Source of the DNA: Paraburkholderia ribeironis
GTDB lineage: Bacteria; Pseudomonadota; Gammaproteobacteria; Burkholderiales; Burkholderiaceae
Reading direction: 5' to 3'
Assembly (NCBI RefSeq): GCF_900019265.1
Contig: NZ_CYGX02000077.1
Span: 1 to 41,486 of the forward strand
DNA: 41,486 nt
In this document: positions 24,281 to 33,437 of the stretch, piece after piece
How the letters are laid out: every line of letters begins with the position of its first letter
Position numbering within the stretch: position 1 is the first letter of the stretch
Position numbers and translations under genes: made by a program
Notes under the pieces: model-generated
What the model was told of the DNA's origin: nothing
The model's database searches: none
What the model saw: only the letters and a program-made list of their open reading frames with translations

Positions 24281-24323
24281 AAAAAGCCCCGCGCGATCGC
24301 TGGCGATCGCGCGGGGCTTTTTT
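24281..24323. terminator. Strong bidirectional terminator
   Basis: AAAAAGCCCCGCGCGATCGC is perfectly complementary to the sequence after a TG loop. That gives a stem of up to 20 base pairs, with six Ts on the plus side and a five-A run on the other. It separates the convergent methyltransferase gene and sppA. Confidence 0.92.
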
Positions 24324-24335
24324 GCATACGGCTTC

Positions 24336-25340
24336 TCAGCGCAGGCCGAACTTGCCGCCCAGCGCCATCGCGTGGACAGCGCCACTGCCGACCGCCGCAC
24401 CGAATTTGCGTGCCACGCGATCCGTAATGCTCTCTTTCACCGTGTAATCGACAATATCCGGTGCTTTGAAGAGCTCGCGCGCAACGTAATCCGGATTGCC
24501 GAAGCCATCGGCAAGGCCCAGTTCAACGCTCTTCTGGCCCGTCCAGAACAGGCCCGAGAACATGTCCGGAGTTTCATGCAGACGCTTGCCGCGGCTCTGA
24601 CGCACCGCCTCGATGAACTGCGCGTGGATCTGATCCAGCATGCTTTGCGCATGTTCATCCATCTTCGGCGTTTCCGGCGAAAACGGATCGAAAAAGCCTT
24701 TGTTCTCCCCCGATGTGTGCAAACGGCGTTGAATCCCGAGCTTGTCCATCAGACCGGTGAAACCGAAGCCCTCCATGAGGACGCCGATCGAACCGACGAT
24801 GCTCGCCTTGTCGACGTAAATCTTGTCGGCCGCCGCAGCCGCGTAGTAGCCGCCCGACGCGCACATGTCGCCAACCACCGCATAGAGCGGAATCGACGGA
24901 TATTTGGCGCGCAAACGGCGGATCTCGTTGTAAATGATGCCCGCCTGCACCGGACTGCCGCCCGGGCTATTGCAGCGCAGGATCACGCCCGCCGTATCGC
25001 TATCGTCGAACGCAGCTTGCAGCGCTGTGTTGATATCTTCGGCGTTCGCATTCGAATCAGCGGAGATTTCGCCGTCAATTGCCACCATCGCCGTATGGCG
25101 GCCGGTGGTAGCCACCCTGTCGCCGGAGAAAGAGAGCGCGGCCCACGCAATCAGCACCAGAATGATCAGAAACACAAAGCGGAAGAAGATCTTCCAGCGA
25201 CGCGCCGCGCGCTGCTCGGCAATCGCCGCGAGCGCGATGCGCTCGAGCGCTGCCCGCTCCCAGCCGGGCTCGTTGGCAGGCGTGCGGGAGCGGCTGGCCG
25301 GGGCCGGATCCTGTGGCTCAGGAGTCAAATTGTCGGACAT
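24336..25340 (-). CDS. sppA: Signal peptide peptidase SppA (S49 family)
   Basis: A 334-residue single-domain S49 peptidase, the short form of about 300 residues rather than the 600-residue E. coli SppA. A single membrane helix lies at about 50-72 with the protease domain beyond it. The catalytic serine is S162 in MCASGGYYAA and the probable lysine is K214 in SGENKGFF. CNSPGG (123-128) is the substrate-binding turn. It digests cleaved signal peptides at the inner membrane. It lies 24 bases after a Rieske gene and ends at a strong terminator. Confidence 0.92.
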   Translation of the reverse strand: MSDNLTPEPQDPAPASRSRTPANEPGWERAALERIALAAIAEQRAARRWKIFFRFVFLIILVLIAWAALSFSGDRVATTGRHTAMVAIDGEISADSNANAEDINTALQAAFDDSDTAGVILRCNSPGGSPVQAGIIYNEIRRLRAKYPSIPLYAVVGDMCASGGYYAAAAADKIYVDKASIVGSIGVLMEGFGFTGLMDKLGIQRRLHTSGENKGFFDPFSPETPKMDEHAQSMLDQIHAQFIEAVRQSRGKRLHETPDMFSGLFWTGQKSVELGLADGFGNPDYVARELFKAPDIVDYTVKESITDRVARKFGAAVGSGAVHAMALGGKFGLR

Positions 25341-25364
25341 GCGGGCAGTGAAGAGAAAGGGAGA

Positions 25365-25769
25365 TCAGGGCGTGGCCGGGCGCAATTCACCGTCAGGCAG
25401 CCAGAATACCGCGCGGCCGTCAGGCGTGTCGCGTTCCTCGACCTGCACGGGACGCAATCTGCTGCCGCGACACGGACCACCAACGCATTTGCCGGTATCC
25501 GGGGCGTAAATCGCGCCATGTGTCGCGCACATCAAGTATAAACCGGACGATTCGAAGAACTGGCCTTCTGCCCAGTCGAGCTCCATCGGCACGTGCGCGC
25601 AGCGGTTCAGATAACCGTACGCGCGACCGTCGTAGCGGACGAAAAATACTACGACATCGCCGCCGCCGAGCCGTGCGGCGCGCCGCACGCCGGCGCCGCC
25701 GTCGATCAGCTCCTGCGCCGCGCAAATGCGCACCGCTTGCGCAGCCGTCTCAGCCGTATCCGCGCTCAT
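25365..25769 (-). CDS. Small Rieske [2Fe-2S] protein
   Basis: A 134-residue ferredoxin-like Rieske protein. The cluster ligands are C57-x-H59 (RCAHV) and C81-x2-H84 (CATHG). There is no membrane anchor, signal peptide or oxygenase domain, so it resembles the ferredoxin components of oxygenases or NirD-like proteins. Its partner is unknown. It overlaps the phosphatase gene by four bases and precedes sppA, a context that gives no clear clue to function. Confidence 0.88.
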   Translation of the reverse strand: MSADTAETAAQAVRICAAQELIDGGAGVRRAARLGGGDVVVFFVRYDGRAYGYLNRCAHVPMELDWAEGQFFESSGLYLMCATHGAIYAPDTGKCVGGPCRGSRLRPVQVEERDTPDGRAVFWLPDGELRPATP

Positions 25770-26425
25770 GCGTTTTCTCGGAGCCAGCCGGACAACGCGC
25801 TCACGCTCGACGCGACAAATTTCGGCGACAACGCGCTCAGCGAGCCGGCCGGATGCGCTCCATAGGTAACGCCGATACCCGCGACGCCCGCATTGATCGC
25901 CATCTGCAGATCATGCGTCGTATCGCCGACCATCACCGTGCGCAACGTATCCTGCCCCAGTTCGCGCGTCAGTTCATGCAGCATCGCGGGATGCGGCTTT
26001 GAGAACGTCTCGTCGGCGCAGCGGGTGCCGTCGAACAGGCTGGTCAGGCGCGACTGGTCGAGCGCGCGGTTCAGCCCGACGCGGCTCTTGCCCGTCGCCA
26101 CGGCGAGCAGGTAGCCCTGATCGCGCAATTCCTGCAGCATTTCGCGCACGCCGGCGAACAGCTCGGTGGTCTGATCCTTCACCAGATAATGGAAGCGGTA
26201 ACGCTCGGCCAGACGTGGATAGTCGGCCGGCGCGAGGGTGGGTGCGGCGATCTGCAGCGCATCGCGCAAGCCTAGCCCGATGACGTAACTCGCGGCTTCG
26301 TCGGCGGGAACCGGCAAACCGAAATCGCGACATGCGGCCTGAATGCTGCGCGTGATGTGCGCGGTCGAATCCATCAGCGTGCCGTCCCAGTCGAAGACGA
26401 TCAGATCAAATTGCTCTCTAGCCAT
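25766..26425 (-). CDS. HAD hydrolase, phosphoglycolate-phosphatase-like
   Basis: A 219-residue HAD-superfamily protein. Motif I FDWDGTLMDS contains nucleophile D12 and acid D14; motif II VATGKSRVG supplies the Thr; motif III FSKPHP supplies Lys; motif IV MVGDTTHDLQMA supplies the metal acidic pair. The helical cap lies between motifs I and II, as in Gph. The substrate (phosphoglycolate or another small phosphate) cannot be told from sequence. ATG 26425 lies within the rluC stop region (8-base overlap); an upstream ATG at 26452 is also in frame but not conserved. Confidence 0.88.
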   Translation of the reverse strand: MAREQFDLIVFDWDGTLMDSTAHITRSIQAACRDFGLPVPADEAASYVIGLGLRDALQIAAPTLAPADYPRLAERYRFHYLVKDQTTELFAGVREMLQELRDQGYLLAVATGKSRVGLNRALDQSRLTSLFDGTRCADETFSKPHPAMLHELTRELGQDTLRTVMVGDTTHDLQMAINAGVAGIGVTYGAHPAGSLSALSPKFVASSVSALSGWLRENA

Positions 26426-27443
26426 GCGGTGTCGTCTCCGGGTTTGACCCATTTCGTAATTCGTTGAGCTGCGCGATGAAGCCGCGGCAGTCGGCCGGCA
26501 ACGGCGCCTCGAGCTGCAACGGCGCGCCGGTAGCCGGATGCGCGAGCTTCAGCCGGTAGGCATGCAGAAACATGCGCTTCAGGCCAGGCTTCGCGTTGGC
26601 GCGCGCCAGCGCCTTGTTCAGCGCGAAGTCGCCGTATTTGGCGTCGCCGACGATCGGCAGTTCCAGATGCTGCAAATGGACGCGAATCTGATGCGTGCGG
26701 CCGGTCTTCAGTTCCGCCTCGAGCAGCGCATACTCCGGCCAGCGCTCGATCAGATTGAAAACCGTGTGCGACGCGAGGCCGTCAGCCTGGACACGCACGC
26801 GGCGCTCGCCGTCCGCGGTCAGATACTTGTGCAGCGGCTCCTTCACCGCACGGCGCCGGCCCCAGTCGCTCGCCCACTCGCCGTGAACGCAAGCATAGTA
26901 GCGCTTATCCATTTTGTTCTCGCGGATCTGCTCGTGCAGATTGACGAGCGCGGCCCGCTTCTTCGCGAGCATCAGGATGCCGGAGGTCTCGCGATCGAGC
27001 CGATGCACCAGTTCGAGGAATTTCGCCTGGGGCCGCGCTTCGCGAATCTGCTCGATCACGCCGAATGCGACGCCGCTGCCACCATGCACCGCCACGCCAG
27101 CGGGCTTGTCGATGACGAGGAGATGGTCGTCTTCGAAAATGATGTGGAAGTCCGCAGCCGGCACCGGCGCCTGAGCGACGGCCTCGTTCGGCTGCGCGAC
27201 GCGGATGGGCGGCACGCGCACCAGATCGCCCAGCTCGAGACGGTATTGCGCGTCTATCCGGCCCTTATTCACCCGCACTTCCCCGCTGCGCAGGATGCGA
27301 TAAATATGGCTTTTCGGCACGCCCTTACAGACGCGCAGCAGGAAGTTGTCGATACGCTGTCCGGCCGCGCTGTCGTCGATCTCGATCAGCGACACCTGGT
27401 CGCTTGCGACCGATTTCTGGGATATTTTGCCTAACTCTTTCAT
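26418..27443 (-). CDS. rluC: 23S rRNA pseudouridine synthase RluC
   Basis: A 341-residue pseudouridine synthase that modifies U955, U2504 and U2580 of 23S rRNA in E. coli. An N-terminal S4 domain (about 30-90; QRIDNFLLRVCKGVPKSHI) precedes the RluA-type catalytic domain with HRLDRETSG, whose Asp attacks the uridine. LKTGRTHQIRVHL follows. ATG 27443 was chosen over 27518 because the protein then begins with MKELGKIS close to the S4 domain. It is divergent from rne, a pairing common in proteobacteria. Confidence 0.94.
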   Translation of the reverse strand: MKELGKISQKSVASDQVSLIEIDDSAAGQRIDNFLLRVCKGVPKSHIYRILRSGEVRVNKGRIDAQYRLELGDLVRVPPIRVAQPNEAVAQAPVPAADFHIIFEDDHLLVIDKPAGVAVHGGSGVAFGVIEQIREARPQAKFLELVHRLDRETSGILMLAKKRAALVNLHEQIRENKMDKRYYACVHGEWASDWGRRRAVKEPLHKYLTADGERRVRVQADGLASHTVFNLIERWPEYALLEAELKTGRTHQIRVHLQHLELPIVGDAKYGDFALNKALARANAKPGLKRMFLHAYRLKLAHPATGAPLQLEAPLPADCRGFIAQLNELRNGSNPETTPHG

Positions 27444-28177
27444 TCTGAATATAATTTGCCCAGCAGTCTGCGGCGGCCGGCGTAGTGTCCGGAATCCGGG
27501 CGGATTGCGCAGGCGCAAGCGCTAAACGGGTATTTTACTTGCGCCGGGGTCTGGTTGCTCACCCCGCAAATGAGATGCAACAAGTTGCACGCACGAAGTC
27601 AGTGCCCGGCAGGGACGGCGCCCACAGGCGCGTTCGGTCAAGGTCGGCTTCGACGGTAACGGAATTTTGGTAAAAAAGAATTTAACTTCCAGCTTCGGTA
27701 TCGGGCGGTCTGACGCCCTGCTGTACGAAGCTGCAAGTCGCGAAAATACGGCGTGCGCCCAAGGCGTCTTGTAGAAAATACAAGACATGGCGACGTCAAA
27801 ATGAGGCGAGACACCCCCAGCAGGAAAAGACGCGCCGCCTGCGCGAACTTCCCGTTGCGGCATGACCGCAGCCTTCGGCCCTCCGGTCACGCGCCCAGTT
27901 GGCGCACCGGCGTGAGTGGACGAAGGCTCATGAAGGTCTGCCGGCAGAACCCGCGGCGTGTCGGGTCGTTATTTGAAGCCGTGTTCGCATGTGCCCTGCG
28001 GCACCGCGCCCATTTTCAATTGGGGCCGGCCCCTCTCAGGCAATTCTCCCGCCATTTTTTCCGCTCCAGCGTGCTTGTGAAAACACAATGAGGCGCGGCA
28101 TGCCGCTGTCCTCTGCGCTCTCGCGACTGACAACCGCGCAGCTCAGGGGGAAGGCCAAGCCGCTCTGGAGCCGTTCA
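27444..28177 (+). other. Long rne leader / rluC-rne divergent intergenic region
   Basis: This 734-base gap has no convincing gene; the frames crossing it are Arg-rich without family resemblance. It probably contains the divergent rluC and rne promoters and a long rne 5' untranslated region. A perfect eight-base-pair hairpin, GTCTTGTA-GAAAA-TACAAGAC, is at 27766-27786. An A/T-rich patch lies at 27662-27686. E. coli rne has a 361-base leader through which RNase E controls its own mRNA, so a similar function is plausible but unproven. Confidence 0.5.
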
Positions 28178-31100
28178 ATGAAACGCATGTTGTTCAATGC
28201 GACGCAGCAGGAAGAGCTGCGCGTCGCCATCGTCGATGGGCAAAAACTCATCGACATCGACATAGAAACCGCCGGTCGCGAACAGCGCAAAGGCAATATT
28301 TACAAGGGCATCATTACCCGCATCGAGCCGTCGCTCGAAGCGTGTTTCGTCAATTACGGCGAAGACCGCCACGGCTTCCTGCCGTTCAAGGAAGTCGCGC
28401 GCCAGTATTTCCGCGACGGCGTCGACATGCGTTCCGCACGCATCCAGGACGCGCTGAAGGAAGGCCAGGAGCTGATCGTCCAGGTCGAAAAGGAAGAGCG
28501 CGGCAACAAGGGCGCAGCCCTCACCACCTTCATCTCGCTGGCCGGCCGGTATCTGGTCCTGATGCCGAACAACCCGCGCGGCGGCGGCGTGTCGCGCCGC
28601 ATCGAGGGCGACGACCGCCAGGAACTGCGCGAAACCATGGCGCAGCTGCAACTGCCGGACGGCATGAGCATCATCGCGCGCACGGCCGGCATCGGCCGCA
28701 GCGCGGAAGAACTGCAGTGGGACCTGAACTACCTGATGCAGCTGTGGCGCGCGATCGAAGCCGCGTCGCAAAGCGGTACCAGCGGTCAGCCGATGCTGAT
28801 CTACCTCGAGTCGAGCCTCGTCATCCGCGCGATTCGCGACTACTTCCAGCCGGATATCGGCGAAATCCTGATCGACACCACCGAAATCCATGACCAGGCC
28901 CGCGCCTTCATGGACATCGTGATGCCGGACAATGTCAGCAAGGTGAAGCGGTATCACGACGACGTGCCGCTCTTCTCGCGCTTCCAGATCGAACACCAGA
29001 TCGAAACGGCCTATTCGCGCACGGTGCCGCTGCCCTCGGGCGGCGCGATCGTGATCGACCACACCGAAGCGCTGGTGGCGATCGACGTGAACTCGGCGCG
29101 CGCCACCAAGGGTGCGGACATCGAGGAAACGGCGGCCCGCACCAACCTCGAAGCCGCCGACGAAGTCGCCCGCCAGCTGCGTCTGCGCGACCTGGGCGGC
29201 CTGATCGTGATCGACTTCATCGACATGGAATCGGCCAAGAGCCAGCGCGAAGTCGAACAGCGCCTGAAAGACGCGCTGAAGCACGACCGCGCGCGCGTCC
29301 AGATGGGCAAGATCTCGCGCTTCGGCCTGATGGAGCTGTCGCGTCAACGGCTGCGCCCGGCCCTGTCGGAAGGCAGCCACGTAACCTGCCCGCGCTGCAA
29401 CGGCACGGGTCACATCCGCGATACCGAATCGTCCGCGCTGCAAGTGCTGCGGATCATTCAGGAAGAAGCGATGAAGGAAAACACCGCGGCGATCCACTGC
29501 CAGGTGCCGGTCGAAGTGACCGCCTTCCTGTTGAACGAAAAGCGCGCCGAAATCAACAAGATCGAGTCGCGCTTCAAGGTCAACGTTGTGCTGATCCCGA
29601 ACAAGCACCTCGACACGCCGCATTACAAGCTCGAGCGCCTGCGTCACGACGATGCGCGCCTCGACGACCCGCGCGCTTCGTGGAAGATGGCCGAAGAAGC
29701 GGCCCGCGAACTGGAATCGGAAACCGGCTACAGCAAGCGCACCGAAGAAGTGAAGCCGAAGCAGGAAGCGGCGGTCAAAGGCATCACACCCGAAAAGCCG
29801 GCGCCGAGCGCGCCGGTGCGCCGGGCGACCGCCCCGGCTCCGGTCGCGGCAGCGCCGGCGAGCGGCGGTTTCATCGGCTGGCTGAAGAACCTGTTCGGCA
29901 TGCAGCCCGCCGCACCGGCAGCCACCGAAAAGCAGGCGCGTCCGCAGCGCGGCGAACGCGCAGAGCGTGGTGAGCGCGTCGGCGAACGCGGTGGCGAGCG
30001 CAACCGCAATCGCCGTGGCGGCGCTGGCGGTCGCGATGCGGCAGGTCGCGGCGAAGGCGCCGGTGGCCGTCAGGCTCAAGGCCAGCAGCCGTCGCAGCGC
30101 CGCGAGGAACGCGAACCGCGTGAAGGTCGTGAGGCGCGTGACACCCGCGAGGCACGCGAAGGCCGTGAACCGCGCGAAGCCCGCGAGCCGCGTGGCAGTC
30201 GTGAAGCGCGTGAGCCGCGCGAGGCGCGTGAGGGTCGCGAGACCCGCGATCGCGACACTCGTGGTGCCGAACGTGCGGAAGCAGTGGAAGGCGCGCCGCG
30301 CGCCGAGCGTGGCGAACGTCAGGAACGCGGCGAGCGCCGTGACCGGGTCGAGCGTGCCGAGCGCGGTGAACGCCGTAAGCAGCAGGCGGAAATGGCCGAC
30401 GCACTGACGCAACCCGACGCGCAACCGGCTGAGGAACTGGTGCGCAACCAGACCGTTGGCGTCGAAAGTGGTGCGCCGGTCGATCAGGAAGCGGTGGCGC
30501 GTGAAGGCGAAGAGCGCCGTCGCCGCCGTCGCGGCCGTCGCGGTGGCCGTCGTGAGCGTGAAGAGGACGTGAACGGCAACCTCGCAGCGGACGTTGCGGA
30601 AGCCGAAGGCGACACCGTCGCCACCGAAGCGAAGCCGGTGACGCCGGTGGAAGCGGTGGTCACCGCTGTCGCAACCGAAACCGCTGTTGTGCCCGAACTG
30701 CACGCTGCAGCCGAATCGCCGGCGCTCGCCGCCGAGAAGGCTGCGAAGATGGAAACGGTCGTACCGGTCGAGCAGGCACCGGCGGTCGAGCAGGCTGCGC
30801 AAGCGCCGGTGGCGGAAGCCGGCGCGCCGGTCGAGGCCGCACCGGCCGCACAAGGCGCACCGGCCGCACAAGCCGCGCCGGCCGCGAGCGAGACGGTCTC
30901 GCTGGTCGAACCGGCGGCGCATGTCGAGGTTCCGGCTCAGGCGCCGGCCGAAACGCCGGCCGCCGTGCCGGCTGTCGAAGCGCAAGCCGCACCGGCTCCG
31001 GTCGAAACTGCTGCCCCGGCTGCCACGGTCGAAGCACCGGTGGTGACGCCGGTGCCGCAAGCCGAGATCGTCGAGCCGCAACCGACCGTGGCCGAGGAAC

Positions 31101-31369
31101 CGGCGGTGGTCGAGCCGGCGCCGATCGCGGCCGCGCCGCAAACGACGCAGGCTCCGCGTAGCGGCGCTGTGTCGGCGGAAGCCCTGAAGCCGGTGCTGGA
31201 ACAGGCCGGTCTCGTCTGGGTGAACACCGACGCCGACAAGCTGCGCGCCGCGCAGCAAGCAGCTGCGCAGGTCGTCAAGCCAGCTCGCGTGGTGCGTGAG
31301 CGCAAGGCGTTGCCGCCGCTCGACAACGCCCCGATGCAACAGGTGGAAACGGCCAAGCATCCGCAGTAA
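28178..31369 (+). CDS. rne: Ribonuclease E
   Basis: A 1,063-residue endonuclease, the scaffold of the RNA degradosome. The N-terminal half lines up with the E. coli enzyme, including catalytic D303 (AIDVNSA) and D346 (VIDFID) and the zinc link C404-x2-C407 (CPRCNGTG), at identical numbers. The S1 domain is about 35-125. The motif GGFIGWLKNLFGM (563-575) resembles the membrane-binding amphipathic helix. An Arg/Glu repeat tract follows (about 641-735), then an Ala/Pro/Glu-rich tail. The C-terminal AEALKPVLEQAGLVWV motif (from about 1000) ends the protein. ATG 28178 is supported by GGAG eight bases upstream; an in-frame extension from 27989 is not conserved. Confidence 0.96.
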   Translation: MKRMLFNATQQEELRVAIVDGQKLIDIDIETAGREQRKGNIYKGIITRIEPSLEACFVNYGEDRHGFLPFKEVARQYFRDGVDMRSARIQDALKEGQELIVQVEKEERGNKGAALTTFISLAGRYLVLMPNNPRGGGVSRRIEGDDRQELRETMAQLQLPDGMSIIARTAGIGRSAEELQWDLNYLMQLWRAIEAASQSGTSGQPMLIYLESSLVIRAIRDYFQPDIGEILIDTTEIHDQARAFMDIVMPDNVSKVKRYHDDVPLFSRFQIEHQIETAYSRTVPLPSGGAIVIDHTEALVAIDVNSARATKGADIEETAARTNLEAADEVARQLRLRDLGGLIVIDFIDMESAKSQREVEQRLKDALKHDRARVQMGKISRFGLMELSRQRLRPALSEGSHVTCPRCNGTGHIRDTESSALQVLRIIQEEAMKENTAAIHCQVPVEVTAFLLNEKRAEINKIESRFKVNVVLIPNKHLDTPHYKLERLRHDDARLDDPRASWKMAEEAARELESETGYSKRTEEVKPKQEAAVKGITPEKPAPSAPVRRATAPAPVAAAPASGGFIGWLKNLFGMQPAAPAATEKQARPQRGERAERGERVGERGGERNRNRRGGAGGRDAAGRGEGAGGRQAQGQQPSQRREEREPREGREARDTREAREGREPREAREPRGSREAREPREAREGRETRDRDTRGAERAEAVEGAPRAERGERQERGERRDRVERAERGERRKQQAEMADALTQPDAQPAEELVRNQTVGVESGAPVDQEAVAREGEERRRRRRGRRGGRREREEDVNGNLAADVAEAEGDTVATEAKPVTPVEAVVTAVATETAVVPELHAAAESPALAAEKAAKMETVVPVEQAPAVEQAAQAPVAEAGAPVEAAPAAQGAPAAQAAPAASETVSLVEPAAHVEVPAQAPAETPAAVPAVEAQAAPAPVETAAPAATVEAPVVTPVPQAEIVEPQPTVAEEPAVVEPAPIAAAPQTTQAPRSGAVSAEALKPVLEQAGLVWVNTDADKLRAAQQAAAQVVKPARVVRERKALPPLDNAPMQQVETAKHPQ
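30098..30390 (+). repeat. Arg/Glu repeat tract inside rne
   Basis: About 95 codons alternate CGN and GAN in short units such as GARE, REPRE and REGRE. The repeat is present at the DNA level (CGTGAGGCGCGTGA-like units), so it can expand or contract by slippage. In other proteobacteria, arginine-rich segments at this place bind RNA or partners. Confidence 0.7.
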
Positions 31370-31387
31370 GCTGCCGCCGCCATCGAG

Positions 31388-31418
31388 AAAGCCCGCCATC
31401 ACCGGCGGGCTTTTTTTT
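31388..31418 (+). terminator. Rho-independent terminator after rne
   Basis: GCCCGCC and GGCGGGC pair around ATCACC and run into eight Ts. It starts 22 bases after the rne stop and closes this single-gene transcription unit. Confidence 0.95.
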
Positions 31419-31626
31419 GCGATTGACCCGCCCTGAAATAGGTTGACGGTCGTTGTTCACCGAAACGCCCGATACACCGCATCTGGCGTTTTGTATTCGA
31501 GGGCGGCGCGTCGTGGAACAGCGCTCCCCGTATACCCCGATAAGGCCTCGGGCCGGCCTGCGGTTGGACGCATTTCCGATAAAATGAATAATCCGCTGTC
31601 CATTCGAGCAACAAACGAAGCGCTTC

Positions 31627-32736
31627 ATGTCCCGACGCATCATTCCAGTAGCCGACCTCAGCGCGGCGCCGGTCATTGCCGGCCCGGTGCAGACGCCCAG
31701 CGGCGCGCTGCACGATACGCTTGCGCGCCCGCTGCGCGACCTGCGCATTTCGGTGACGGACCGCTGCAATTTTCGCTGCGTCTATTGCATGCCTCGCGCG
31801 GTATTCGACAAGGACTACGCGTTCCTGCCGCACAGCGCGTTGCTGAGCTTCGAGGAAATCGAACGGCTGGCGCAGCTGTTCGTCGCACACGGTGTCGAGA
31901 AAATCCGTCTGACGGGCGGTGAACCGCTGCTGCGTAAAAATCTGGAATTCCTGATCGAGCGGCTCGCGCGGCTGACCACGCCAGCAGGCTGCCCGCTCGA
32001 CCTGACGCTGACCACCAACGGCTCGCTGCTGGAGCGCAAGGCGCGCAGCCTGAAAGACGCCGGCCTGACCCGCGTGACAGTCAGCCTCGATGCGCTCGAC
32101 GACGCATTGTTTCGCCGCATGAACGACGCCGACTTCGCGGCCGCCGACGTGCTGGACGGTATCGCCGCGGCGCACGCGGTCGGTCTCGCGCCGGTCAAGG
32201 TCAACATGGTCGTCAAGCGCGGCACCAACGACAGCGAAATCGTGCCGATGGCGCGCCATTTCAAAGGCTCGGGCACCGTGCTGCGCTTCATCGAATACAT
32301 GGACGTCGGCACCTCGAATGGCTGGAACATGGCCGAAGTCCTGCCGTCGGCCGACGTCGTGGAACGCATCGCCGAGCAATTCCCGCTCGTTGCGCTCGAA
32401 GCGCACAGCGCCGCCGAGACCGCGCAGCGCTGGGGTTATGCGGACGGCAGCGGCGAAATCGGCGTGATCTCGAGCGTCACGCGGGCGTTTTGCGGCAGTT
32501 GCACGCGGGCGCGCCTGTCAACCGAAGGCAAGCTGTACCTGTGCCTGTTCGCGTCGTCCGGTCACGATCTGCGCGCGTTGCTGCGCGGCGGCGCGAGCGA
32601 CGCCGACATCGCCACGGCCGTCGCCGAAATCTGGCAGGGCCGCGGCGACCGCTATTCGCAATTGCGCGGCAGCCAGACGGCCGACTCACGCGAACAGGCC
32701 GGCCGCCGCGTCGAAATGTCGTACATCGGCGGCTGA
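31627..32736 (+). CDS. moaA: GTP 3',8-cyclase MoaA
   Basis: A 369-residue radical-SAM enzyme that makes the first step of molybdenum cofactor synthesis, GTP to 3',8-cyclo-7,8-dihydro-GTP. The SAM cluster is C47-x3-C51-x2-C54 (CNFRCVYC). The second [4Fe-4S] cluster ligands are C289, C292 and C306 near the C-terminus. The TGGEPLLR motif and the C-terminal double glycine (SYIGG) needed for activity are present. It starts the plus-strand moaA-mobA-moeA series. A weak Shine-Dalgarno (GAAG) precedes the ATG. Confidence 0.97.
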   Translation: MSRRIIPVADLSAAPVIAGPVQTPSGALHDTLARPLRDLRISVTDRCNFRCVYCMPRAVFDKDYAFLPHSALLSFEEIERLAQLFVAHGVEKIRLTGGEPLLRKNLEFLIERLARLTTPAGCPLDLTLTTNGSLLERKARSLKDAGLTRVTVSLDALDDALFRRMNDADFAAADVLDGIAAAHAVGLAPVKVNMVVKRGTNDSEIVPMARHFKGSGTVLRFIEYMDVGTSNGWNMAEVLPSADVVERIAEQFPLVALEAHSAAETAQRWGYADGSGEIGVISSVTRAFCGSCTRARLSTEGKLYLCLFASSGHDLRALLRGGASDADIATAVAEIWQGRGDRYSQLRGSQTADSREQAGRRVEMSYIGG

Positions 32737-32747
32737 ACGGCCGGCGC

Positions 32748-33374
32748 ATGCAACCCACCCGTGAACAGATCACCGGCCTGCTGCTTGCGGGCGGCCGTGG
32801 CATGCGCATGGGCGGCGTCGACAAGGGACTTCAACCGCTGCACGGCGAGCCGCTCGCCGCGCATGTACTCAAGCGCCTCGCGCCGCAAACCGGCGCGCTG
32901 CTGATCAGCGCCAACCGTCATCCCGACACCTACGCCGCACTCGGCGCACCGTTTCACGCCGCGATCGTCGCCGATACGCTGGCCGGCTTTGCGGGACCGC
33001 TGGCAGGCTTGCTCGCCGGGCTGCGCGCGGCCAGCACCGCGTATCTACTGAGCGTGCCCTGCGACTCGCCCTGGCTGCCCATCGACCTCGCCGTCCGCCT
33101 CGCGCACGCGCTGGACTCGAACGAGGCCGACATCGCCACTGTCGCGACCATCGACGCCCATGGCGAACAGTCCTTGCACCCTGTGTTCGCGCTGCTGCGC
33201 ACAGAGCTCGCGGACGACCTCGCGGCGTTTCTGGACGCTGGTGAACGCAAGGTTCGCGCGTGGTACGCGCGCCACAGGACAGTGGAAGTCGTCTTTACCG
33301 ACGAGCGCGCGTTTTACAATGCCAACTCGTTGCAAGAACTCGCCGATCTCGAACGCAATCGAGGCCCCGGTTGA
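32748..33374 (+). CDS. mobA: Molybdenum cofactor guanylyltransferase MobA
   Basis: A 208-residue nucleotidyltransferase that attaches GMP to the molybdenum cofactor to form the bis-MGD used by DMSO-reductase-family enzymes. The N-terminal LAGGRGMRMGGVDKG (13-27) is the nucleotide-binding loop. CDSPWLP contains the metal-binding aspartate. HPVFALL is also family-typical. ATG 32748 lies 12 bases after the moaA stop, so the genes are co-transcribed. Confidence 0.95.
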   Translation: MQPTREQITGLLLAGGRGMRMGGVDKGLQPLHGEPLAAHVLKRLAPQTGALLISANRHPDTYAALGAPFHAAIVADTLAGFAGPLAGLLAGLRAASTAYLLSVPCDSPWLPIDLAVRLAHALDSNEADIATVATIDAHGEQSLHPVFALLRTELADDLAAFLDAGERKVRAWYARHRTVEVVFTDERAFYNANSLQELADLERNRGPG

Positions 33375-33437
33375 CATCCGCTCCGGCCGCACGGCAACAG
33401 CCACACCCGTCTCCGGTCGCGACGCCCAGTCCTCTTC

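Noticed and set aside
27753..28091. A 112-codon plus-strand frame in the rne leader
   Set aside because: The product is Arg-rich with no recognisable domain, and nothing upstream supports translation.
28175..31402. A 1,075-codon open frame on the minus strand across rne
   Set aside because: It is the shadow of the GC-rich codon bias of rne. Its product is Arg/His/Phe-rich with no family resemblance, and rne is certain on the other strand.
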